A stretch of DNA of 64,000 bases from Marivita sp. (GTDB lineage: Bacteria > Pseudomonadota > Alphaproteobacteria > Rhodobacterales > Rhodobacteraceae), in the NCBI RefSeq assembly GCF_020055635.1, contig NZ_JAIPUT010000005.1, positions 62,001 through 126,000 of the forward strand, written 5' to 3'. A program made the position numbers and the translations under genes. Under the pieces are notes generated by a model. The model was not told where the DNA came from, did no database searches, and worked only from the letters and a program-made list of their open reading frames with translations. Below are positions 1 to 9,126 of the stretch, piece after piece (positions within the stretch are counted from its first letter, which is position 1; every line of letters starts with the position of its first letter).

Positions 1-143
1 TGGGTCTGTCGTCCGGTCTCACCGGGGCCGAAATGCAGACCCACCTGAAATATGTTCTGATGGCCGCGATGCTGCTGGGCCGATTGGAATTCCTTGCGTT
101 GCTTCTGGCGCTGTCGCCGGGCACGTGGATCAAACGGAGTTGA
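1..143 (+). CDS. trkH: TrkH-type potassium uptake protein, C-terminal fragment
   Basis: Only the last 46 codons are present; the gene enters from the left edge and ends in TGA at 141-143. The visible residues form one hydrophobic helix followed by the short basic tail WIKRS, and the segment MLLGRLEFLALL resembles the conserved last helix of TrkH/KtrB potassium channels, which ends in an R-L-E motif. The next gene is trkA, whose product gates this channel, and it starts 3 nt downstream, so the two form an operon. The family call rests on the short tail plus this context. Confidence 0.75.
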   Translation, partial: GLSSGLTGAEMQTHLKYVLMAAMLLGRLEFLALLLALSPGTWIKRS

Positions 144-146
144 ACC

Positions 147-833
147 ATGCGTATCGTCGTCGTCGGAGCCTCGCGCTTTGGGCAAGCCACAACCGAACAA
201 TTGCTGGACAAGGGACACGAGGTCGTTCTTGTCGACAGTGACCGTGCCAAGCTTGAGGAACTGGAAGAGGAGCTAGACTGCGGCATGCTGCATGGCGATG
301 GGTCTCTCCCTTCGGTCCAGCGCGAGGCCTATGGCGACCATGCCGATGCGCTGATCCTGCTCACAAACAGCGATGACGTGAACATTCTTGCTGCGACCGT
401 GGGAAGGTCGATCGGGTTCGAACGCGTGCTGCCGCAGATCGTGCGTGGCGAACTGATCTCGGTCTGCGAGGAACTGGGGCTCGAGGACGTGATCGCGCCG
501 CATCATCGCGTCGCGCGTTCCATCGTTCGACTCCTCGAAGACAATGACGACGCCTCGATGGAGTTGCGCTTTCACAAGGGGTTGCAACTTGTCGGGTATC
601 AGGTCCCGGACCGGCTGAGTGGCAAACGCGTCGGCGGCTTGGACCTGCCTGACCGCTGCCGCGCCATCGGCATCGCCCGCGGAGAGGATGAAAACCTCGT
701 ATCCGATGACACGGAACTCAATGCGGGCGACAAACTGGTCCTGTTGGTCGACGACTCCGCGAAATCCGAACTCGATGCGTTTTTCGAGGACGATGGTGAC
801 AATTCGCCGTCCCCGGAGGAGGACGACGACTGA
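147..833 (+). CDS. trkA: TrkA family potassium uptake regulatory protein
   Basis: This cytosolic regulator of the Trk/Ktr potassium channel has 228 residues. An N-terminal Rossmann (TrkA_N/RCK) domain at about 1-120 carries the nucleotide motif GASRFG, and the aspartate of LVDSD lies at the end of the second strand. A TrkA_C ligand domain follows at about 135-215. The last 20 residues are almost all acidic and look disordered. It is a single RCK unit, like KtrA, rather than the duplicated TrkA of E. coli. The gene starts 3 nt after trkH and converges with a response regulator gene. Confidence 0.9.
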   Translation: MRIVVVGASRFGQATTEQLLDKGHEVVLVDSDRAKLEELEEELDCGMLHGDGSLPSVQREAYGDHADALILLTNSDDVNILAATVGRSIGFERVLPQIVRGELISVCEELGLEDVIAPHHRVARSIVRLLEDNDDASMELRFHKGLQLVGYQVPDRLSGKRVGGLDLPDRCRAIGIARGEDENLVSDDTELNAGDKLVLLVDDSAKSELDAFFEDDGDNSPSPEEDDD

Positions 834-854
834 GCCTGTCGGCTCGATCCGGGG

Positions 855-1226
855 TCAGGAATGGTGCGACAGCCAGTTGCAGATCGTCTGGAACACCATC
901 GGTTTGGGCATTTTCGCAGCGGCGGGAAATTGTTGCAGGACCCTGGAACTGCGTTCCTCGTAGCCGGTCAGGAACAGGATGGGGACGTTCTTGTCCGTCA
1001 ACCGTCGGGCGACGTCTTCGCTGGTCTGGTCACGACCCAGGTTGACGTCGAGGATGGCCCATCGCGGCAGGGTGCCGGATTCCAGTTCGGCCAGCGCGGT
1101 TGCCGCGCAATGATACGGCCCCATGACCGCGTACCCGGCTTCTTCGAGCGACACCGCAAGGTCGATCGCTATGATGACCTCATCTTCAAGGACCAGGATA
1201 TGGTCGCGCTGCTCTTGGGGCGTCAT
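855..1226 (-). CDS. Single-domain response regulator (CheY-like receiver)
   Basis: The gene encodes a stand-alone receiver domain of about 123 residues with no output domain. The acidic pair appears in LVLEDE, the phospho-acceptor aspartate in AILDVNLG, the switch threonine in LFLTGYEE and the conserved lysine in MPKPM. I chose the ATG at 1226 because GGAG lies 6 nt upstream of it. Upstream in-frame ATGs at 1238 and 1268 lack a comparable site. Receivers of this form often work with HWE/HisKA_2 histidine kinases, but no kinase is adjacent here. It converges on trkA with a 21 nt gap. Confidence 0.85.
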   Translation of the reverse strand: MTPQEQRDHILVLEDEVIIAIDLAVSLEEAGYAVMGPYHCAATALAELESGTLPRWAILDVNLGRDQTSEDVARRLTDKNVPILFLTGYEERSSRVLQQFPAAAKMPKPMVFQTICNWLSHHS

Positions 1227-1534
1227 TTTCTGCTCCATTCCTGACGTCAAATCACACTCTCGCCGCATAGAGGACCTGGTGCCGGACCTGTCATCGCTGA
1301 GCGTCGGGTGTCAACAGATTTTCGGCAAGCTGCTGGAAAGGCGGAATAAAATTCCACCTTTAAGAGATATCGACGTTCAATCTTAGCAAAATTCAAAGCG
1401 TCTGCAAGTAGAGTACTTGCAGAAAATGCAACTTCTGGTCCCGCCTCCCTCAAGAACAGATTCCGCCGGATTTTGGGAACCAAGGCCTGACAGCCCCGTT
1501 CACAAGCAAGGCATCAGTCAACGGAGTGTGAGCC
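1227..1534. promoter_or_regulatory. Intergenic region with a long inverted repeat
   Basis: This gap of about 300 nt separates the divergent response regulator and the oxidase operon. Its right half is relatively AT-rich. It holds an exact inverted repeat at 1401-1423, with arms TCTGCAAGTA and TACTTGCAGA around a 3 nt spacer, about 110 nt before the first gene of the operon. It also holds the 8 bp palindrome TGACGTCA at 1242-1249, just upstream of the regulator start. No convincing coding frame is present. The repeat is a candidate operator for the operon that follows. Confidence 0.6.
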
Positions 1535-2248
1535 ATGACGCAGTTCTCGAGGCGCGCGATACTCAAACAAATGGGAGCCGTCGGATTGGCCTCTGCCGTC
1601 CCGCAGACCCTGGCCGCGCAGAACCCGTATGCCGAACTGGATGGTGTCCCGTGGTTCTTTCTGTCCGACACCGAAGCACGGTTCCTCTCGGCCTTCTGTG
1701 ACGTGCTCATCCCCGAAGACGAGTTTCCAAGCGCCACCCAGGCCGGAGTGATCGATTTCATCGATCTTCAGCTCGCCACGGGCTACGGCCAGGGCGCGGG
1801 CCTATACATGAAAGGCCCCTTTCGCAGGGGCACACTCTCGCAGGGCTACCAGGCCGAGATGGTTCCTGCCGCATTGATCCGCAATTTCATCGCCGCCGCA
1901 ATCGAGCAAGGTGGCGACCTTGCTGCCGCCGATGCCGAGCAGCGCGAAGGGGTGGTCAGCGCGCTGTCGGAAACCGAGGACTCCTTTGGCGGTGCGCAGG
2001 GGCGGGTCGTGTTCGAGGAACTCTGGGCGCTCACCAAGGAAGGCTATTTCGGCGATCCGCTTTATGGCGGCAATCGCGATTACGCGGGCTGGGAGATGGT
2101 CGGATTTCCGGGAGCGCACGCCTACTACCTTGAATTCGTCGACAAGAATGTCCCGTACCGCGCCCCGCCCAAGGGGATCGGACATATCCCCGGAACCAAC
2201 CGTTCTGCCTCGCTCGGGGCCAGCGCGATGATGAAGAAAGAGGGCTGA
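1535..2248 (+). CDS. Gluconate 2-dehydrogenase subunit 3 family protein (small subunit of GMC dehydrogenase)
   Basis: This 237-residue protein opens with a twin-arginine signal (SRRAILK at residues 5-11, a hydrophobic stretch, cleavage near AQN). The mature part resembles the gluconate 2-dehydrogenase subunit 3 family (segments FLSAFCDVLIPEDEFPSAT and AGVIDFID). In such enzymes the small subunit carries the Tat signal and takes the flavoprotein partner to the periplasm as a hitchhiker. The next gene, 1 nt downstream, encodes that GMC flavoprotein and shows no signal of its own, which fits. It is the first gene of an eight-gene operon. Confidence 0.85.
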   Translation: MTQFSRRAILKQMGAVGLASAVPQTLAAQNPYAELDGVPWFFLSDTEARFLSAFCDVLIPEDEFPSATQAGVIDFIDLQLATGYGQGAGLYMKGPFRRGTLSQGYQAEMVPAALIRNFIAAAIEQGGDLAAADAEQREGVVSALSETEDSFGGAQGRVVFEELWALTKEGYFGDPLYGGNRDYAGWEMVGFPGAHAYYLEFVDKNVPYRAPPKGIGHIPGTNRSASLGASAMMKKEG

Positions 2249-2249
2249 G

Positions 2250-4028
2250 ATGGTCACGGAACTGCCGAAAACAGATGTCGTCATCGTCGGATCGGGATGG
2301 ACCGGCCTTGCTGCGGCTTATGAGCTGGCCAATGCGGGGCAGCGGTGCGTGGTTCTCGAACGGGGCGGCTGGCGCCACTCGACCACCAGCTTTGGTGCGC
2401 CGGAAGAGCACGACGAGCTGAAATACGCGCGCCAGAAGGAACACATGATCGACACGCCGATCAAGACGCTGAGCTTTCGCAATGACGGGTCCCAGACGGC
2501 TTTGCCAATGCGCCGGTTGGGGTCGTTTCTTCCCGGCAAGGGGCTGGGTGGCGCCGGCATCCACTGGAACGGACAGCTCTGGCGGCCCTTGCCGAGCGAT
2601 CTCAACATGGCGTCCCATTATTCGGAACGGTATGGGCAAGGCATCCTCGACGGGCTCAGCGTGCAGGATTGGGGCGTCGACTATGACGAGCTGGAGCCGC
2701 ATCTGAATTTCTTCGAAAAGATATGCGGCACCGCAGGCATCGCCGGAAATGTCGAAGGCGAGGCTGCCGAGGGTGGCAATCCGTTCGAAGGCCGCCGCAG
2801 CGAGCCCTATCCCAACCCGCCGATGAAAAGCTCGCCGCCGCAGGACATCTTCCGACGCACCGCCGAGCAGATGGGCTACAACCCGTTCCATATGCCGTCT
2901 GCCAATGTCACGCGGGCATACGAAAACCCCTATGGTGCCCAGCTTCATCCCTGCGTCTATTGCGGCTTCTGCGAAAGGTTCGGCTGCGGCTATCTGGCCA
3001 AGGCCGACCCGATCATCTGCATCTACGACGTCCTGAAGGATCACGAGAACTTCGAGTTGCGCACCGGGGCGCATGTGCTGCGTGTCGAAAAATCGGCAGA
3101 TGGCCAGACCGCGACCGGCGTGACCTATGTCGACGAGGACGGCCGCGAGCTTTTCCAGCCGGCCGACACGGTGTGCCTCAATGCCTATGCACTCTGGAAC
3201 GTGCACCTGATGCTGGTCAGCGGTCTTGGCACACCCTATGACCCGCAAAGCGGCGAAGGCACGGTGGGACGCAATTATTCCTACCAGACGATGGCCGCGG
3301 CATCGGTGTTCTTCGAAAAGGATGTCTGGTCGAACCCGTTCATGGGGGCCGGTGCGATGGGCATGACCATCGACGACTTCAACGGCGACAATTTCGATCA
3401 CGCCGATCTGGGCTTTGTCGGCGGCGGGTATATCAGCGCCAACCAGACCAACGGACGCCCGATCAATTACCAGCCGACCCCGCCCGATACGCCTTCCTGG
3501 GGCCGCGAATGGAAGCAGGCGGTCCGAGAAAACTACCTGCACCATATCGGGATCGTCGTGCACGGATCATCGGTTTCGGTTCCGCAGAACTATCTCGACC
3601 TGGACCCCACCTATGTCGATGATTACGGCCAGCCGCTGTTGCGGATGACCTTCGACTTCCCCGAAAACGACCGCCGGATGTCCAGCTACGTGCTGTCCAA
3701 GGCCGAGGAAATCGCGCGGAACATGGATCATGTCCGGGCGGTGAGCACCTCGAACCAGGCGGCCGAGGGCGAAAGTTATTCGGTGGTCCCATACCAGACC
3801 ACGCACAATGTCGGCGGTGCGGTTATCGGCACCGATCCTTCGACAAGCGTCGTCAACAGGTTCGGGCAGATGTGGGATCACCACAATGTCTTCGTGTTCG
3901 GGGCCTGCCTGTTTCCGCAGAACCTTGGCTACAACCCGACGGGTCCGCTGATGGGTCTGGCATATTGGACGCTCGATCACATGAAGTCCGACTACCTCGA
4001 AAACCCACGCCCGCTGATGGATGCCTGA
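2250..4028 (+). CDS. GMC family oxidoreductase (FAD-dependent dehydrogenase, large subunit)
   Basis: At 592 residues this is a full-length GMC flavoprotein of the gluconate/sorbose-type dehydrogenase group. The FAD-binding GSGWTG motif sits near residue 14, with the ribose-binding glutamate in VVLERGG. A glycine-rich GKGLGGAGIHWNG segment lies near 90-102, and the C-terminal catalytic segment has the THNVGG histidine followed by NPTGPLMGLAYW. A Cys cluster (CVYCGFCERFGC) occurs near 235. It probably oxidises a sugar, sugar acid or alcohol in the periplasm and passes electrons to the cytochromes encoded next. The substrate cannot be read from sequence. Confidence 0.88.
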   Translation: MVTELPKTDVVIVGSGWTGLAAAYELANAGQRCVVLERGGWRHSTTSFGAPEEHDELKYARQKEHMIDTPIKTLSFRNDGSQTALPMRRLGSFLPGKGLGGAGIHWNGQLWRPLPSDLNMASHYSERYGQGILDGLSVQDWGVDYDELEPHLNFFEKICGTAGIAGNVEGEAAEGGNPFEGRRSEPYPNPPMKSSPPQDIFRRTAEQMGYNPFHMPSANVTRAYENPYGAQLHPCVYCGFCERFGCGYLAKADPIICIYDVLKDHENFELRTGAHVLRVEKSADGQTATGVTYVDEDGRELFQPADTVCLNAYALWNVHLMLVSGLGTPYDPQSGEGTVGRNYSYQTMAAASVFFEKDVWSNPFMGAGAMGMTIDDFNGDNFDHADLGFVGGGYISANQTNGRPINYQPTPPDTPSWGREWKQAVRENYLHHIGIVVHGSSVSVPQNYLDLDPTYVDDYGQPLLRMTFDFPENDRRMSSYVLSKAEEIARNMDHVRAVSTSNQAAEGESYSVVPYQTTHNVGGAVIGTDPSTSVVNRFGQMWDHHNVFVFGACLFPQNLGYNPTGPLMGLAYWTLDHMKSDYLENPRPLMDA

Positions 4029-4040
4029 AGGAGACACGCC

Positions 4041-4847
4041 ATGAAACAGATCCGCTACGCAGCGCTCATTTCTCTTCCTGTCCTGCTGGGGGTGACATGG
4101 GCTGTTCAGGCGCAGGATTTTTCGGACGGACCCTCGGTTCAATCGCTGGAGTCGCGGCTTGACGATGACGGCGTCAGCTTCAACGCCCAGGTCGAGCAAC
4201 GGCCGGATGATGACCTTCTCGAGATCGGTCGCCTGGTGGCGATGGGGGGGGCGGAAAACGGCGGGTCGGGCATGGCGTGCATCACCTGCCACGGAACGGA
4301 TGGCCACGGCGACGGATCGGGCGCGTTTCCCCGGCTCGACGGTCAGCCGGGCTGGTACCTGTACAAACAGCTGGTCGATTATGCGAGCGGCGCCCGGCCG
4401 AACCAGGTCATGAGCGCGATTGCCGATCGGTTGACGGAACATGAAATGGAGGCGGTCTCGGCTTATTACGGTGCGATGCCGACCGGAACCATTCCCAAGC
4501 ATGGCGACGTCGCCGGAACGCAGTTGCAATGGGGGGGGCAGCTTGCCGCCGTCGGATCGGCCGAAAAGGGCATCCCTGCCTGCGTCAATTGCCACGGGGC
4601 GAATGGAACGGGGCTCGCGCCGTCGGTGCCCTATCTCGCCGGTCAATACGCCAGCTACATGGAACTTCAGCTCCAGCTTTGGAAAGAGGGTGTCCGCGAC
4701 AATGACGCGATGAACGTCATGTCCTCCATCGCCAACAAGATGGACGAAAGCGACATGCATGCCGTGGCCGAATATTACGCGCGCGTCACCTCGGAAGAGG
4801 CGCAGGTCGAAGACGAGCAATACGTTTCGCCCTCCGCGATGGAGTAG
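4041..4847 (+). CDS. Diheme cytochrome c
   Basis: The 268-residue product has a Sec signal peptide (cleavage near VQAQD) and two cytochrome c domains with heme motifs CITCH at 80-84 and CVNCH at 181-185. This two-domain layout recalls cytochrome c4. Lying 12 nt after the GMC dehydrogenase and just before a membrane-bound cytochrome and oxidase subunits, it is the natural first electron acceptor of the dehydrogenase. Gluconate dehydrogenases use a triheme cytochrome subunit, so this one is smaller than the classical partner. Confidence 0.88.
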   Translation: MKQIRYAALISLPVLLGVTWAVQAQDFSDGPSVQSLESRLDDDGVSFNAQVEQRPDDDLLEIGRLVAMGGAENGGSGMACITCHGTDGHGDGSGAFPRLDGQPGWYLYKQLVDYASGARPNQVMSAIADRLTEHEMEAVSAYYGAMPTGTIPKHGDVAGTQLQWGGQLAAVGSAEKGIPACVNCHGANGTGLAPSVPYLAGQYASYMELQLQLWKEGVRDNDAMNVMSSIANKMDESDMHAVAEYYARVTSEEAQVEDEQYVSPSAME

Positions 4848-4853
4848 CGGCCC

Positions 4854-5372
4854 ATGTCTGATCGTGACCGCAATTCGGGTCTGTTGGGAACCGTATTCGC
4901 CATCCTGTCCGGAGTGATCGTCTCGCTCGCCGTGGGGGTCTGGGCCTTGGGGACACCTGGCAATGATCCCGTCGGCGCTGCTGCCGTGACGGCGGGGACG
5001 TTCATGGAGGGCAAATTTCGCTGGCTGCGCGCCGAACCCGAAAATGTGCCGCAAGACTGGGTGGAAATCAGCAAGACGGTCCGGGGCGGTGACCCGCAAC
5101 GCGGTGCGACGCTGATCGCCCAATATGGCTGCGGATCCTGCCACGTCGTTCCCGGTGTCGCACGTGCCCATGGCACGGTCGGCCCGGACCTCAGCGGCTT
5201 TCGCGATCGTGCCTATATCGGCGGCGTCCTGTCGAACGAGCCGGGCGATCTGGTTGACTGGCTGATGAACCCGACGACGCATGCGCCCGACACCGCCATG
5301 CCTGATCTTGGCGTGACCGAAACGGATGCGCGTCACATGGCGTCCTACCTCTACACGCTTCGAGGCTCGTGA
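4854..5372 (+). CDS. Membrane-anchored monoheme cytochrome c
   Basis: This 172-residue protein has one uncleaved N-terminal membrane helix (about 10-32), a short linker and a single cytochrome c domain. The heme site is CGSCH at 93-97, and M149 in DTAMP is the likely distal ligand. It starts 6 nt after the diheme cytochrome. The position between a soluble cytochrome and oxidase subunit II suggests an anchored electron shuttle on the periplasmic face. Confidence 0.87.
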   Translation: MSDRDRNSGLLGTVFAILSGVIVSLAVGVWALGTPGNDPVGAAAVTAGTFMEGKFRWLRAEPENVPQDWVEISKTVRGGDPQRGATLIAQYGCGSCHVVPGVARAHGTVGPDLSGFRDRAYIGGVLSNEPGDLVDWLMNPTTHAPDTAMPDLGVTETDARHMASYLYTLRGS

Positions 5373-6304
5373 TGGGCTCGACCCTGGACCAGTTCGGATC
5401 GCAGACGACGTTTGCAGATGCCGGGATTGGCGCTGCAAGAACGGTGTGGCTGACCAATTCGATGTCGATCATCAGCCTGGTGATCCTGGCCTTCGTCATG
5501 CTGGTTGCCCTGTTCGCGTGGCGCAGCACCGGGGGCGGACGGGTCTGGTGGATCATTGGCGGCGGCATCGTCTTTCCGCTGATCACGCTAAGCGTGCTGA
5601 CCGTGGCCTCGGCCACGACGCTTCGGAGCATCACGGGCGAGGCGCAGCCCGAAGCGCCGGTGATCGAGATCACGGCTTACCAGTACTGGTGGGACGTCGT
5701 GCATCACTCGGAAGGCCGGTCGCTGCGGGACGCGAATGAAATCGTGCTTCCGTTGAACATGGCCGTCACGCTGCAATTGAAATCCAACGACGTCATTCAC
5801 TCGTTCTGGGTGCCCTCGGTGTCGGGGAAAATGGACATGATCCCCGGCCGGATCAACGAATTGACCATCACCGCGACAAAGGAAGGCCGGTTTCGAGGCC
5901 AATGCGCCGAGTTCTGCGGCCTGTCTCATCCTCTCATGGCCTTCGAGGTCCTGGTTTTGCCGGTCGAGGAATACGCGGCCTATCTCGAAAGCCTCGACGA
6001 AGACGCCCGCGATGCCGTCACGCCCCAGCAGCGCCGTGGCAAGGAGGTCTTTCTGACATCCGGATGCACCGCCTGCCACGCGGTCAATGGCGTGTCCGAG
6101 AACGGACGCCTTGGCCCCGACCTGTCCCGCGTCGGGGCGCGCGCAAGCCTCGGAGCGGGCATGTGGCGGATGAACAGGGGCAACCTCGCAGGCTGGATCG
6201 CCGATGTCGGCGACATGAAGCCCGGCGCTCAGATGCCGTCCTACAACGACCTCAGCGGCCCTGACCTCCGCGCGGTGGCGGCCTGGTTGGAGAGCCTCAA
6301 ATGA
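5372..6304 (+). CDS. coxB: Cytochrome c oxidase subunit II with fused cytochrome c domain
   Basis: This subunit II is of the caa3 type. Two N-terminal helices (about 30-50 and 58-80) precede a cupredoxin domain with all CuA ligands: H143, C178, E180, C182, H186 and M189. A cytochrome c domain follows with CTACH at 232-236. The ATG at 5372 overlaps the preceding stop by 1 nt; an in-frame GTG at 5369 would add one residue. Such subunits receive electrons through their own heme domain. The protein is 310 residues long. Confidence 0.93.
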   Translation: MGSTLDQFGSQTTFADAGIGAARTVWLTNSMSIISLVILAFVMLVALFAWRSTGGGRVWWIIGGGIVFPLITLSVLTVASATTLRSITGEAQPEAPVIEITAYQYWWDVVHHSEGRSLRDANEIVLPLNMAVTLQLKSNDVIHSFWVPSVSGKMDMIPGRINELTITATKEGRFRGQCAEFCGLSHPLMAFEVLVLPVEEYAAYLESLDEDARDAVTPQQRRGKEVFLTSGCTACHAVNGVSENGRLGPDLSRVGARASLGAGMWRMNRGNLAGWIADVGDMKPGAQMPSYNDLSGPDLRAVAAWLESLK

Positions 6305-8820
6305 CGGCCGTCGACGAACCCCAAAGCTATTCCGGTACCAGGAAGGGTGAGCCGGACAAGACGATCGAAGAGGTCTGGGCGCAGCCGACCGGCTTGCGCT
6401 GGTGGTCGTCGGTCAGCCATCGGGTTGTCGGCAAGCGGTTCATCTATACCGGCTTCGCCTTCTTCATCATCGCCGGGTTCCTGGCCCTTCTGGTGCGCAC
6501 ACAGCTGATCGTGCCGGGCAACACGTTCCTCGACAACGAGACCTACAACCAGGTCTTCACGATGCACGGAACACTGATGATGTTCCTGTTCGCCATCCCC
6601 ATTCTCGAAGGGTTCGCGGTTTACCTGATCCCCATGATGCTGGGCGCGCGCGACCTGATCTTCCCGCGGCTCGGACAGTTCGGGTATTACTGCTATCTGT
6701 TCGGCGGGATCATCGTGCTGTCGTCCTTCCTTTTCGACGCGGCCCCGGACGGTGGCTGGTTCATGTACGTTCCGCTGACCACGAACGCCTTCACGCCGGG
6801 GGTCTCGGCGGATTTCTGGCTGATCGGCATCACCTTTGCCGAGATCGCGTCCGTCACCGCTGCGGTCGAACTCATCGTGGCGATCCTCTGCGCACGGGCG
6901 CCGGGAATGAGCCTGACCAAGATGCCGATCTTCGCCTGGTATATCCTGATCACCGCCTTCATGATCGCCATCGGCTTTCCGCCACTCATCATCGGGTCGA
7001 TCCTGCTCGAGGCGAACCGGCTTCTGGGGTTGCCGTTTTTCGACCCGACGGTGGGTGGCGATCCGCTGCTGTGGCAGCACCTGTTCTGGCTGTTCGGTCA
7101 TCCCGAGGTCTACATCATCTTCCTGCCTGCCGCCGGCATGGTCGCGACGATCCTGCCGACCTTTGTGGGCAAGCCGCTTTTCGGCTACGGGTTCGTCGTC
7201 GCCGCGGTGATCTCGATGGGGTTCATCAGCTTCGGCCTCTGGGCACACCACATGTTCACCACAGGTCTGCCGATCCTGTCCCTCTCGCTATTCTCGGCGG
7301 CGTCGACGATGGTCGCGGTGCCGACCGGTGTGCAGATATTCGCCTTCATTGCCACTCTGGCGCAGGGCAGGCCGCGCATGACGACACCCATGCTGTTCGT
7401 GATGGGCTTCCTCTTCATCTTCGTCCTTGGCGGTCTGACCGGGGTGATGCTCGCCAGCGTTCCGTTCAACTGGCAGGCACATGACAGTTACTTCGTGGTG
7501 GCGCACCTGCACTATGTCCTGATTGGCGGAATGGTGTTCCCGCTCTTTGCGGCCTTCTATTACTGGGCGCCGCACATCACCGGTCGCATGATGTCCGAAC
7601 GGCTGGGCAAATGGGTGTTCTGGCTGATGTTCATCGGCTTCAACGCGACCTTTTTCCTGATGCACGTGACCGGTCTGCGCGGCATGCCACGGCGCATTGC
7701 GACCTACCCGGAAGGCATCGGCTGGGACCGGCTGAACCTGCTCAGCACGCTGGGTTCCTACATCCTGGCCGCCGGGGTCGCGCTTTTCATCTTCGATTTC
7801 ATCCGCCATCTGCGTCACGGTGAACGCGCCGGACGCGACCCGTGGCGCGCGGGAACGATGGAGTGGCTCTACCCGACCGTGGCGATCGGCTTCAACTTTC
7901 ACGCCATCCCGCCGGTCGAGACCCGCGAGCCGCTGTGGAACAATCCGAACATGCTTGGCAAGAACGCCGAGGACGTCGAGGGTGTCATGCGCAAGATGCA
8001 TGATGGCCGGCGCGAAACCATCGGCTGCGATCCCGTCAGCGGTTCGCCCGTGCAGATCGTGCGCCTGCCGCACCCGACCTTCACCCCGATGTTCACGGCC
8101 TTCGCGCTGGCCGTGGCCTTCGCTGCCACGATTGCCAGTGCCTATTTCGTGGCCATCGCCGGGATCGTCGCGGGTCTTCTGGGGTTCACCATCTGGGCAT
8201 GGGAGCCGTCCGACAGCGGTGTGACCCGCGATGCGGGAATGGGATATGTCCTGCCCGTCAACATGATCGAGAAGCGCAGCCACATGCACATCGCGACTGT
8301 GGGCACGATGCTTGTCCTCTACGCGCTGCTAGGCTCCCTGATCTTTGCCCTGCTGTACCTGTGGAACGTGTACCCGAACTTTGCCGCGCAGACGGCGCAG
8401 CCGAACCTCCTCTGGACGGGTCTTTCCATGCTGGCCGGACTGGTCCTGTTGATCCTTGCCATGATCAACCGACGGGTCGCGGTGGCCGACAAGATCGGCC
8501 TTGCGACGGTGATGAACCTTGCCGTGATCCTTGCCAGTATCGCCTGCACGGCGTGCCTTGCTCTCGCAATCCAGCGGACGGACCCGTGGGGTACGGCGCT
8601 TGGAGCGACCATGTGGGCGACGCTTGGTTTTGTCGCGTTGAACCTTTTCATCACCCTGTACTGGGCCCTCTTCAACGCCGCGCGCAAGGTGACCGGGCGC
8701 GTCGGGGCGGGGCAGAGCCTGCCTGATTTCAATCTTGCAACCTATGCCAAGGGCACGGCCGTGATGGTGCTGATCACCGGCGGCCTGTTCCTGGCGGCAA
8801 CCTTGGGAGGTCTGTCATGA
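6301..8820 (+). CDS. ctaD: Cytochrome c oxidase subunit I fused to a subunit III-like domain
   Basis: The 839-residue protein starts with a full heme-copper oxidase subunit I. Low-spin heme ligands are H89 and H404, CuB ligands H267, H316 and H317, and the high-spin heme ligand H402. GHPEVY at 266-271 places it in the A1-type group with the helix-VI glutamate, and GARD near 115-118 matches the D-channel entrance. From about residue 590 a second block of several membrane helices follows that looks like a divergent subunit III. Subunit I-III fusions are known in caa3-like and SoxM-like oxidases. ATGA overlap with coxB. Confidence 0.92.
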   Translation: MTAVDEPQSYSGTRKGEPDKTIEEVWAQPTGLRWWSSVSHRVVGKRFIYTGFAFFIIAGFLALLVRTQLIVPGNTFLDNETYNQVFTMHGTLMMFLFAIPILEGFAVYLIPMMLGARDLIFPRLGQFGYYCYLFGGIIVLSSFLFDAAPDGGWFMYVPLTTNAFTPGVSADFWLIGITFAEIASVTAAVELIVAILCARAPGMSLTKMPIFAWYILITAFMIAIGFPPLIIGSILLEANRLLGLPFFDPTVGGDPLLWQHLFWLFGHPEVYIIFLPAAGMVATILPTFVGKPLFGYGFVVAAVISMGFISFGLWAHHMFTTGLPILSLSLFSAASTMVAVPTGVQIFAFIATLAQGRPRMTTPMLFVMGFLFIFVLGGLTGVMLASVPFNWQAHDSYFVVAHLHYVLIGGMVFPLFAAFYYWAPHITGRMMSERLGKWVFWLMFIGFNATFFLMHVTGLRGMPRRIATYPEGIGWDRLNLLSTLGSYILAAGVALFIFDFIRHLRHGERAGRDPWRAGTMEWLYPTVAIGFNFHAIPPVETREPLWNNPNMLGKNAEDVEGVMRKMHDGRRETIGCDPVSGSPVQIVRLPHPTFTPMFTAFALAVAFAATIASAYFVAIAGIVAGLLGFTIWAWEPSDSGVTRDAGMGYVLPVNMIEKRSHMHIATVGTMLVLYALLGSLIFALLYLWNVYPNFAAQTAQPNLLWTGLSMLAGLVLLILAMINRRVAVADKIGLATVMNLAVILASIACTACLALAIQRTDPWGTALGATMWATLGFVALNLFITLYWALFNAARKVTGRVGAGQSLPDFNLATYAKGTAVMVLITGGLFLAATLGGLS

Positions 8821-9125
8821 CGGCGCTTGGACGACAGGTCTGGGGGCTGACGATCCCGGCGGTGGCCTGGGCCGCGCATTTCATCGCGATATACGCTCTG
8901 ATCTCTGCCGCATGTGCCCCGCGTGGCCTGATCGATATCCCGCTCATGTTCGGGCTGGGCATCGTGGCGACGGTTCTTTTCGGGATCGCCGCGCTCTGGC
9001 CGACGATCCGGCCGCCAAAGGGCGCCGCCCTCACCGGTGCGATCCGGGTCGGGGGGCTGATTTTTGCGGTCGCCATCCTGTTCGACGTTCTGCCGCTCAT
9101 CTTTTCCTCAGGCTGTGGAGGCTGA
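8817..9125 (+). CDS. Small membrane protein of the oxidase operon
   Basis: This 102-residue protein has about three predicted membrane helices (roughly 10-32, 42-62 and 75-95) and ends in SSGCGG. It overlaps the oxidase subunit I-III gene by 4 nt (ATGA) and is followed 1 nt later by the assembly factor gene, so it is translationally coupled. I do not recognise a named family. The position suggests a small accessory or subunit IV-like part of the oxidase, or an assembly helper. Confidence 0.8.
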   Translation: MTALGRQVWGLTIPAVAWAAHFIAIYALISAACAPRGLIDIPLMFGLGIVATVLFGIAALWPTIRPPKGAALTGAIRVGGLIFAVAILFDVLPLIFSSGCGG

Positions 9126-9126
9126 C

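Noticed and set aside
1247-1483. A 78-codon minus-strand frame upstream of the response regulator
   Set aside because: It crosses the promoter region and overlaps the longest reading of the regulator; composition and lack of a start site argue against it.
3567-5438. A long minus-strand frame across the cytochrome genes
   Set aside because: It is opposite four well-supported coupled genes with heme motifs and has no domain of its own.
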